From contig CAVVST010000002.1 in assembly GCA_963750995.1 (NCBI GenBank), positions 310,001-374,000 on the forward strand: a stretch of 64,000 nucleotides of DNA. The letters are read 5' to 3'. The stretch's first letter is position 1, and each line of letters begins with the position of its first letter. Positions 26,069-32,736 of this stretch are shown piece by piece. The notes under the pieces were generated by a model. The model was given only the letters and a program-made list of their open reading frames with translations. It had not been told where the DNA came from and did not search any database. The stretch comes from CAVVST01 sp963750995. Its GTDB lineage: Bacteria > Acidobacteriota > Vicinamibacteria > Vicinamibacterales > UBA2999. A program made the translations under genes and the position numbers.

Positions 26069-26989
26069 TCCCGCGGGCACCGTCGCGGCAGCCGATAGTG
26101 CGAGCAGGGGCATCACTGGCCGGCGCCTGGCCACGAGCCGATCGGCGGCTTCAAGGCACGCTTGCTGCGTGCTGCGAAGCCGCTCCCGTTGCAACAGATA
26201 TTTCGCGTGCCGGGCCGCGACCTCGCCATTGAGATCGTCCTTAACCATGGTCAGCTCGCGCTCCCCCACCTGGGCCTTCTCGGTCAGAGTGTCCATTGCC
26301 CTCAACAGGACCTCGGCATCGCGCATGCGGCCGAGCGTGTCCTGCGCGCGCTTGAGCTCGGCGACTGCCTCCTCGCACCGCCGCAGGCCGCCCGCGCCAG
26401 CCAGCTCGGCGCAATACCTCAGCTTCTTAGTCGCTACACGGACTGCATGGAGGCGATTCGAAAAATAGACGCCGCCGGCATGGTCCATCGCCCGGCTGAG
26501 CGCATCGGCGCGTTTGGTGATCCGGCTGCGCAGCACCGCGGGCCAACCTGTCGCCATTGTTTCGTCAAATGGATGCCACCAGTCGCGGCGGTGCTGGAGG
26601 CGAAGCTGGTTTCTGCGCTCGAGCTGGACTCGGTCGAGCGTCTTGATCAGGCGGCGCCGGGCGGCGGCCTGGCGACGAGCCAGCGTGGCATGCGCGGCAG
26701 TTATGGCCCGCTCCGCCATTGGCATCCGGACGGCGCGCCTCATCAGCTCGGCGTCCATCACGTCGAGTTCCCTGACATTTCCGAGCTGACGACCCGCCCG
26801 CTTCACAATCCGTTTCACGCGCCGGACATCGTCAGGAAAGGATCGGGCGAACAACGGCAGCGCTTCGCGCAGTTTCCGGGTGACCACCCGGGCGCCGTGT
26901 ACCCCTTCGACGTCGCCATCGCGAACCAGGGGAAGGTAGCCGAGGAGCGCGTCAATTTCGGACTGAAGGACACTTGCGGGGAAGACCAT
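26039..26989 (-). CDS. CHAD domain protein
   Basis: CHAD (conserved histidine alpha-helical) domains bind inorganic polyphosphate. Both halves of the duplicated fold are visible: VHGARVVTRKLREALPLFARSF near the N-terminus and LHAVRVATKKLRYCAELAGAGG in the second half, each with H-x3-R-x3-(K/R)K-x-R spacing. The protein has about 316 residues, strongly basic and helical, ending in a hydrophobic segment (VMPLLALSAAATVPAGLFVLG) that could anchor it in the membrane. I chose ATG 26989 because GAGG is 8 bp upstream. A GTG at 26998 is the alternative. Together with PPK2 and pyrophosphatase in this window it fits a polyphosphate theme. Confidence 0.88.
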   Translation of the reverse strand: MVFPASVLQSEIDALLGYLPLVRDGDVEGVHGARVVTRKLREALPLFARSFPDDVRRVKRIVKRAGRQLGNVRELDVMDAELMRRAVRMPMAERAITAAHATLARRQAAARRRLIKTLDRVQLERRNQLRLQHRRDWWHPFDETMATGWPAVLRSRITKRADALSRAMDHAGGVYFSNRLHAVRVATKKLRYCAELAGAGGLRRCEEAVAELKRAQDTLGRMRDAEVLLRAMDTLTEKAQVGERELTMVKDDLNGEVAARHAKYLLQRERLRSTQQACLEAADRLVARRRPVMPLLALSAAATVPAGLFVLGTRER

Positions 26990-27118
26990 CGTGGGCACCT
27001 CACGGACTCGTATAACAACGGTGCAAATGACGATCCTGCTACCAGCTTGCGGATAGCGCCGGCGTCCTACGCGCTGGCACGTTTTGTCGGATGCGTTACA
27101 TGCTCGGCCGATCCGGTC

Positions 27119-28207
27119 CTAACGCATGATGCCCAGGAAAAAGAGCACCAGCTCCAGTATGAGGATCAGCACGATCGTGAGCTCGAGGAGCTCGCCGCGA
27201 GCCATGGAGGTCTGATCGACGGCGAAGCGGTAGATGTCATCGAGCGTCTTGAGCTTCTCGCCCACGCTGGCCTTCCAGTCGCCGAGGCCAAGGCGCGCCG
27301 CGACCAGGGAGAACAGCCTGGCGGTGTAGACGTCACCGGCGATCTTGAGCGAGTTCTCGGTCTTGTCGGTGACCTCGTTGACTTCGATGAACACCGTATG
27401 CAGCTGCCGCGCGGCCCGGGTCAGCCGCCGCCCGAACCAGCTCTGAAGCGCCCGCGCCTGCTGCAGCTGGGGATAGATGCGCTCGAGCTGCTCGTCGAGC
27501 ACCTGATCGTAGTAGCGGAACTCGAGCAGCTGCGAGTTGGCGAACTCGATGATGTCGAGCACGGCGCGGGCGCCGTCCTCGGTGTCGTAGATGAATGCCG
27601 CGTTCCACGTCGGCACGATGACGTCGGTGGCGAAGTACGACAGCCGGTGCCGCAGCACTTCGGCGCGCTCCGCGTCACTGAGCGGCTCGCGTTCACCCCG
27701 CAGGAGCTGCGCCACTTCCCCGCCATGCGTCGCCAGCAAATCGGCCGCGGACGCGCCGGTGGCGTTCGTCATCGCGAAGACGAGGTAATCCTCCGACAGA
27801 AACTCGGTTCGCGGCCGGGGGACGGCCGCACTGACGCGGCTGATGAGGGTCCGGCACGCGCGTTCGGCGCCGGAGGCCAGGCCGGCGTTGTCGTACCAGG
27901 TAAATCCTTCCGCGAGCAGTCCGCCCCACGTCGCGTGCATCGGCCGCGTCAACGCGACCGACACCACCCCGTAGTCGAACAGCCTGAAACGCACCGTGAA
28001 ACCCTCGAAGGCGCTTATGCCGACGGCCGCCCCCTCGACGGAAATTGGCGGGTGCTTGTAAGTCAGGTACGGAGGCGTCTGCGGTCTCGGTGCCAGCGAC
28101 ACCGGTGCCGTGGCCGACACCAGACCGCTGACCGCCGGGAGGTCGATCGCCTCGGCGACGTCGTAGAGGTAAAAGGCGGTGATTGATCCCGAGGCGGCCG
28201 CCGGCAC
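27119..28207 (-). CDS. RMD1/YagE (DUF155) family protein
   Basis: The 362-residue protein has a soluble N-terminal part containing VRFRLFDYGVVSVALTRP. The family core reads LRHRLSYFATDVIVPTWNAAFIYDTEDGARAVLDIIEFANSQLLEFRYYDQVLDEQL, and the long helical stretch continues to DQTSMARGELLELTIVLILILELVLFFLGIMR, a C-terminal membrane anchor. DUF155 proteins are known in mitochondria (Rmd1/RMND1, needed for mitochondrial translation) and are poorly understood in bacteria. It begins with GTG 5 bp after the Lys/Ala-rich gene on the same strand, so the two are probably cotranscribed. Confidence 0.85.
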   Translation of the reverse strand: MPAAASGSITAFYLYDVAEAIDLPAVSGLVSATAPVSLAPRPQTPPYLTYKHPPISVEGAAVGISAFEGFTVRFRLFDYGVVSVALTRPMHATWGGLLAEGFTWYDNAGLASGAERACRTLISRVSAAVPRPRTEFLSEDYLVFAMTNATGASAADLLATHGGEVAQLLRGEREPLSDAERAEVLRHRLSYFATDVIVPTWNAAFIYDTEDGARAVLDIIEFANSQLLEFRYYDQVLDEQLERIYPQLQQARALQSWFGRRLTRAARQLHTVFIEVNEVTDKTENSLKIAGDVYTARLFSLVAARLGLGDWKASVGEKLKTLDDIYRFAVDQTSMARGELLELTIVLILILELVLFFLGIMR

Positions 28208-28212
28208 CGGCG

Positions 28213-28653
28213 CTAGTTCAGATCCGCGTGGCTGTTCTCGAATGTCTCCGCCAGCGGCGGTGCACCGGCAGGTGCGCCGTGCATCAGATCAAGATCGGCG
28301 GCGGGCGCTGGACGGCGACGCGGACGCGCCGGCTCGGACTTCCGCTGCATGGGTCTCGGCCTCGGCGTAGAGATCTTCGGCTCCGGCTTCGTCCTGGCGG
28401 CACGCTTTTCCGCCTGCTTCGCTCGCGCGCTGGCCTTCGACAGCAGCTTGCGGCCGGCGGCGGCGGCCGCACGGGCCCTGCGCGCCACCTTGCTGGCCTG
28501 CTTGAACTCCTTTTTCGCCTTCTTCAGCTTCGCCTTCGCGCGGCGCGATTTTTCCTCCGCCGCCACCGCGCTCGCCTCGGTGGACTTCTTGTCGCGCTCC
28601 GCGGCCTGGGCACGGGCCCTGGCTCTGGCCAACACCGACTCAACAGCTGCCAT
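28213..28653 (-). CDS. Lys/Ala/Arg-rich helical protein (histone H1-like composition)
   Basis: This protein of about 146 residues starts at ATG 28653 (MAAVESVLARARARAQAAERD). Residues 15-95 are almost only Ala, Lys, Arg, Glu and Ser, in a long helix or coiled coil (KAKLKKAKKEFKQASKVARRARAA). They are followed by a Pro/Arg tail (PRPRPMQRKSEPARPRRRPAP) and an acidic end. Such composition occurs in histone-H1-like nucleoid proteins and in coiled-coil scaffolds. No family can be assigned. It lies directly upstream of the RMD1-family gene. Confidence 0.65.
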   Translation of the reverse strand: MAAVESVLARARARAQAAERDKKSTEASAVAAEEKSRRAKAKLKKAKKEFKQASKVARRARAAAAAGRKLLSKASARAKQAEKRAARTKPEPKISTPRPRPMQRKSEPARPRRRPAPAADLDLMHGAPAGAPPLAETFENSHADLN

Positions 28654-28719
28654 CACACATCCTCTCGTCGGAATCGCTCTGGGAGAAACCGGGAGCATAC
28701 CCCAAAGCGAACGACGAGG

Positions 28720-29829
28720 CTACGGAGCTGGTACTGCGATGCGATTACCGGGCACGATCTGCACTTCGTACGCGAACACTTCCCGAGAGCGGGCGTCGAC
28801 GTGGACCTTTACCCACTGCACGTCGTTGTTGCCGTTGGCGGGGTTGTTGCCGAACGTCTCGATGCGGGTGAAATTCTCGAGACGCCGCCCGGCGGCGTCC
28901 TGGAAAGGCCGGTCGATGCGGTAGTAATGCGAGTCGCCGTGTACGTACGCCACCGGCTTGCGGAACTGGGTCACCTCGTCGCGCAGGGCCAGCAGGTATT
29001 CCTTGAAACCGTCAGTCGCAGCGACGGCTTCGGCGAGCGTTCGCGGATCGCGCACCGGCGCGCGCGTCGGGTCCGATAGGTCCCACCCGGGATTTGCCTG
29101 GGAGATCAGCATCACAGCGGCCGACCCCTCGGCCTTCGCCACGGCGAACGTTTCGCGCATCCAGCGGATGACGGCTTCATTCCGCGCCTCGAACTCGTCC
29201 CGATCGGGAGCGGTGTCGCACAGGTTGTTGCACGACCCCTGGATGTTGAGTGTGGCGAACGTCACGCCGCGGAAGCTCCACCGGCGGTTCTCCACGCAGG
29301 GAACGAAGCCTCCCGTACCGCGGCAGAGCGGCGCAGTCTGGACCTCTTGTTCCAGTCGCCGCTGCCCCATCGAATAGGGCGTCGCAAAGAACACTTTCCG
29401 TTCGTAATCGAGCCGTTCCAGCGACCAGAAGCCGCCGTTGTTCGGCCGGTCGCAGTCGGTCCAGTCGTTATCGCCCGGTGTGAACATCGCCGGCGCTTCC
29501 AGGCTGTTGAAATACCCGAGCGACCGGGCATACAAGGCAGCATCGCACGGGCTGTTCGAACCCTGTTTGAGGTCGCCATCGTGGACGGTGAACGCCAGGC
29601 GCTGGGCATTCATGTCGGCAATCAGGTTGGGCACGCCGACGGTTCCCTGCTCGGGCGAATACGGCAGGTCACCCCACAGGCCGATGGCATAGGGGCTCCA
29701 GCCGTTGCGGACTGCTTGATCGACTTTTGCCCCATCCTTTTGGGCGCCGGCCAGCGTCGCCACACCGGCCGCCATCAGCAACGCGGTTGCGATGACTCGT
29801 GTCCTTGATTGCCTAGTCCTGCCGTCCAC
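28720..29829 (-). CDS. secreted metallophosphatase-like protein
   Basis: This protein has about 369 residues. The GTG start at 29829 has AAGGAGG 5 bp upstream. After a signal peptide (VIATALLMAAGVATLAGAQ) it reads YAIGLWGDLPYS, FTVHDGDLKQGSNSPCD, MFTPGDNDWTDCDRPNNGG, MLISQANPGW and PVAYVHGDSHYYRIDRP. This is the order of a calcineurin-like metallophosphoesterase: D-x-H variant (GD, with Asp not His), GDL/GDxxD, GDND in place of GNHD, and GDSHYYR in place of GHxH. The Asp and His ligands are thus largely kept but the first His is not obvious. Three Cys pairs suggest disulfides. A three-unit 11-bp-spaced repeat lies 64-90 bp upstream. Confidence 0.72.
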   Translation of the reverse strand: MDGRTRQSRTRVIATALLMAAGVATLAGAQKDGAKVDQAVRNGWSPYAIGLWGDLPYSPEQGTVGVPNLIADMNAQRLAFTVHDGDLKQGSNSPCDAALYARSLGYFNSLEAPAMFTPGDNDWTDCDRPNNGGFWSLERLDYERKVFFATPYSMGQRRLEQEVQTAPLCRGTGGFVPCVENRRWSFRGVTFATLNIQGSCNNLCDTAPDRDEFEARNEAVIRWMRETFAVAKAEGSAAVMLISQANPGWDLSDPTRAPVRDPRTLAEAVAATDGFKEYLLALRDEVTQFRKPVAYVHGDSHYYRIDRPFQDAAGRRLENFTRIETFGNNPANGNNDVQWVKVHVDARSREVFAYEVQIVPGNRIAVPAP

Positions 29830-29892
29830 GTGACCTCCTTGTGCGCTGCACCACGCAGCGCCGGGAGTACAGCAGACGCAACTGATGTTTGC

Positions 29893-29919
29893 GCAACATC
29901 GGCGTAACCGGGAGGCAAC
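29893..29919. promoter_or_regulatory. candidate PhoB/OmpR-type box E (three units)
   Basis: GCAAC (29893-29897), GTAAC (29904-29908) and GCAAC (29915-29919) are exactly 11 bp apart in the 100-bp gap between mgtE and the metallophosphatase gene. The units read on the plus strand, opposite to the gene they would control. Confidence 0.45.
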
Positions 29920-29929
29920 ATCTCCTGCC

Positions 29930-31363
29930 TCACAGAAGGAAGACGCTCGCCAGTCCCAGGAACAGGAAGAATCCCATCGCGTCGGTGATGAACGTGAGGA
30001 GGACGCTCGCACCGTGCGCCGGGTCGCGGCCGCTGGCGTGCAACCCGATCGGCACACCAACGCCCGCCACCGCCGCGACGACGAGGTTCAGGACGACGGC
30101 GCTGCTCATGACCATCCCGAGCGCGAGGTTGGAATAGAGCACGACCGCGGCGAACCCGACGACCAGTCCCCAGACGAGCCCGTTGAGCAGGCTGATGCCA
30201 AGCTCCTTATGGAAGATGCGCCGCACGCCGTCGGTCTGAATCCGGTCGAGCGCCAGGCCTCGAATGACCAGCGCCATCGTCTGATTGCCGGTATTTCCGC
30301 CGATGCTGGCGACGATCGGCATCAGGGCGGCGAGCGAGGCGAGCGACTGAATCTCTCCTTCGAACTGGCCGATCACGCGGGACGCGACGAACGCGGTCAC
30401 CAGGTTGATCGCGAGCCAGGGCCAGCGGTTGCGAGCGCTTTGCCACGGGCCGCCGAACAGGTCTTCGTCACCGCTCAAGCCGGCTCGCTTGAGGGCCTGC
30501 AGGTTGGACTCGTCCCTGACGAAGTCCATCACCGCGTCGACAGTCAGGCGGCCCACCAGCTTGCCCCGCTCGTCGACCACCGGCGCCGACACGAGGTCGT
30601 AGCGCTCGAAGGCCTTGGCGGCGTCGCCGGCGTGGTCGTGCGGGCCGAACGCCATCGTGTCGTCCGACATCGCGGCCGCGACCGCGGCTGACGGATTCGT
30701 GAGTACGAGCGTGGGCAGCGCCATCGTGCCGCGCAGCACGTTTCGCGAATCCACGACGAAAATGCGATCGGTCTGCGCCGGCAATTCGCCAAGCGCGCGT
30801 AGCTGCGCGAGCACCTGCTCGATCGAGTGCGTCTCCGGTACCGACACCCACTCGTGCGTCATGTACCGGCCGACACTGTAGTCGTCGTAGCGGCTCGCCT
30901 GGTCGAAGGCGATCCGGTCGCCGGATTCCAGCTCGCGCGAAACGGCGTCGCGCACGTCGGCCGGGAGTGAATCGGCGATGAAGGCGATGTCCTCTGGGTC
31001 CAGCGTCAACAGCAAGCCCACCAGGTCGTGATGGTTGGTGCCGGCAATCAGCGATTCGCTCACCGTTGGCGGAATTTCCATCAGTACGCGTCCGGCATGC
31101 TCGGGCGTGAGCTGTTCCCACACCATGCGCCGTTCGTCGGGCGGAAGCGCTTCGAGCAGGAAGCCAACGTCCGCCGGGTGCATGGATCGGAGGTGTCTGT
31201 GCAGTTCCACCAGGTTCTGCCGGTGCTGGAGCTGCTCGACCAGATCGCGGCGGGGCCCTTCCTGGCGCTGGGCGAGCTGTTCGAGGAGCCGATGCCGCTC
31301 GAGCAGGCGGGTGACGTCGTCGATCGCCCGCTGCAGTCGCTCCTCCGATGAGATGGATGGCAT
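29930..31363 (-). CDS. mgtE: magnesium transporter MgtE
   Basis: The 477-residue protein is intact. A cytoplasmic N domain of helical repeats (MHPADVGFLLEALPPDERRMVWEQL, then TLDPEDIAFIADSLPADVR) is followed by two CBS domains (about 165-285: YMTHEWVSVPETHSIEQVLAQL and the second with VDERGKLVGRLTVDAVMDFV). The five-helix membrane domain includes IVASIGGNTGNQTMALVIRGLA, the selectivity region, and ends FLFLGLASVFLL. The N and CBS domains sense Mg2+ and gate the channel. The start ATG 31363 has AGAGG close upstream. An FNR-type palindrome lies 81-94 bp upstream. Confidence 0.92.
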   Translation of the reverse strand: MPSISSEERLQRAIDDVTRLLERHRLLEQLAQRQEGPRRDLVEQLQHRQNLVELHRHLRSMHPADVGFLLEALPPDERRMVWEQLTPEHAGRVLMEIPPTVSESLIAGTNHHDLVGLLLTLDPEDIAFIADSLPADVRDAVSRELESGDRIAFDQASRYDDYSVGRYMTHEWVSVPETHSIEQVLAQLRALGELPAQTDRIFVVDSRNVLRGTMALPTLVLTNPSAAVAAAMSDDTMAFGPHDHAGDAAKAFERYDLVSAPVVDERGKLVGRLTVDAVMDFVRDESNLQALKRAGLSGDEDLFGGPWQSARNRWPWLAINLVTAFVASRVIGQFEGEIQSLASLAALMPIVASIGGNTGNQTMALVIRGLALDRIQTDGVRRIFHKELGISLLNGLVWGLVVGFAAVVLYSNLALGMVMSSAVVLNLVVAAVAGVGVPIGLHASGRDPAHGASVLLTFITDAMGFFLFLGLASVFLL

Positions 31364-31443
31364 GGCCTCTGTCCTCTCTGGGGCCGTTATATCCCAGCGC
31401 TGTGACGCCCCTGGGGGACGTCTTGGCCCCGGGGCGCATTTTT

Positions 31444-31457
31444 TTGATCTAGATCAA
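31444..31457. promoter_or_regulatory. perfect FNR/CRP-family palindrome TTGAT-N4-ATCAA
   Basis: TTGATCTAGATCAA is a full match to the FNR/Anr/Dnr consensus. It lies 81-94 bp upstream of the mgtE start, on the opposite side from the truncated methyltransferase, and about 0.7 kb from a Crp/Fnr-family gene whose recognition helix has the E-x-x-S-R pattern. Confidence 0.75.
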
Positions 31458-31499
31458 TTGGCCATCGTCCGACGGCTCGCTACTGTGGGGTTCCGAGGC

Positions 31500-32242
31500 A
31501 ACTGACACACGCCTCAGAAAGCGAGCACGCGGCTGAAGGCGCGTCCATCCTCGACCTCGGCTGCGGCGCAGGACGGCATGCGACGCATCTGGCATCGCTC
31601 GGGTTCGACGTGACCGGCCTCGACCTGTCGGCCGAGAGTATCCGCCTGGCGAGGCAGAACGAAGGTTCGAACCTCCGCTTCCTCCGCCAGGACATGCGGC
31701 TGCCGTTCAGAATCAGCGCCTTCGACTGCATCCTCAGCCTCTTCACCAGTTTCGGCTACTTCGACGACCCCGCCGATGACGTGACGGTGATACACAACGT
31801 CGCAGGGGCGCTCACACCAGGCGGTATCTTCGTCATCGACTACCTGAACGTTCGTCACGCCGAGGCGTGCCTGAAGCCAGAGGACACGATCGAACGGGAC
31901 GGCGTGACTTACCGGATCTCGCGCTGGAGCGACGCGTGGCACATCTTCAAGCGCATTGTGATCGACGACGGGCGCTTCGCGGCCCCGCTCGAATATACCG
32001 AACGCGTGACGAAGCTCACCCTCGAAGACTTCAGGTTCATGTTTGCACTGTGCAACATGACCATCGAACAGACCTTCGGCGACTATGCACTTGCGCCGTT
32101 CGACCTGCAGACGTCCCCCAGGCTGATGCTCGTCGCCCGAAGGTCCGACACGCCGTTCCGAACCAGACTACCCGCGGGAGAGCTTCTTGCGGATGCGGCT
32201 GACGGTCTCCGGCGACATGCCGAGGTACGCGGCCAGCATTGA
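31500..32242 (+). pseudogene. class I SAM-dependent methyltransferase lacking its N-terminus
   Basis: The open frame shows SAM motif I ILDLGCGAGRHATHLASLGF and the post-I acidic loop DVTGLDLSAESI. FRISAFDCILSLFTSFGYFDDP and GGIFVIDYLNV follow, and the family end PRLMLVARR appears near residue 220. The usual 40 or so residues before motif I (starting with a Met and a WFD/Y-rich helix) are absent. Upstream in this frame there is a stop at about 31446 and no ATG or GTG before 31610, which is inside motif I. So the gene is 5'-truncated, or its start is hidden by an indel. The last 25 codons overlap the convergent Crp/Fnr gene and are probably not native. Confidence 0.7.
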
Positions 32243-32666
32243 CTGCGGGACGCGGAGTGCAATGGAAGGATAGACCCGCAGGAACTCGAGGTAGCGTTCC
32301 TCGGCCCGTCGATCAGCAGCAGTTCTGAGTCCTCAATCGCATCGATGAAGTAGCGCGACGGCGCCCCGGTGCAAGACTGGTGGAATCGGCCAGCCACCAG
32401 GTTTCTTGGGCAAATTGCACGATGTGTTCCTTGCCCTTGGTGTCAATTACGTAGTTTCGCAGACAGCCGATCGCGACGAATGCGGCATACCGGGCCACCT
32501 CCCCGGCCCGCTGGAGGAACTGGCCCGCCCGAAGCTGCTTGTAGACAAAGGCCGAACGGACGACATCCAGGTCGGCGTCGCTGAACGTCGCCCGGGCTTC
32601 GAGGTACGCCCGGATGACGGCAAATGCCGAGGCCGGTACCGACTTCGGCTGGTGTTGACTCGACAT
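32168..32666 (-). pseudogene. Crp/Fnr-family regulator with frame breaks and a missing internal segment
   Basis: ATG 32666 starts SSQHQPKSVPAS then FAVIRAYLEARATFSDADLD. A cyclic-nucleotide-binding-like fold follows (YKQLRAGQFLQRAGEVARYAAFVAIGCLRNYVID and EHIVQFAQETWWLADS). A break near 32372 leads to GAPSRYFIDAIEDSELLLIDG, then directly (near 32300) to AEERYLEFLRVYPSIALRVPQSMLAAYLGMSPETVSRIRKKLSRG. The HTH recognition helix ETVSR has the E-x-x-S-R of FNR-type proteins. The roughly 45 residues of the dimerisation helix normally found between LLLID and AEERY are absent. The total is about 166 residues against 200-225. It is either a damaged gene or an assembly deletion. It has no Fe-S Cys cluster at the N-terminus. 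Confidence 0.72.
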
Positions 32667-32736
32667 GAGAGGCGCCGCAGCCACGGCGGCCTTCAGTCTA
32701 CTTCTGCCGAGAGCCGTCAACCTGGGCCACGCCACG

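Noticed and set aside
27012..27027. ATAAC and GCAAA 11 bp apart upstream of the CHAD gene
   Set aside because: Only two degenerate units, no third in phase; too likely by chance to add to the box family.
26162..28186. Long plus-strand open frame of about 670 codons
   Set aside because: It is antisense to the CHAD and RMD1 genes, which have clear domains. In high-GC DNA such shadow frames are expected.
31406..31445. GC hairpin (CGCCCC/GGGGCG) followed by seven T, like a terminator
   Set aside because: No plus-strand gene ends before it, the loop is long, and it lies upstream of mgtE on the other strand.
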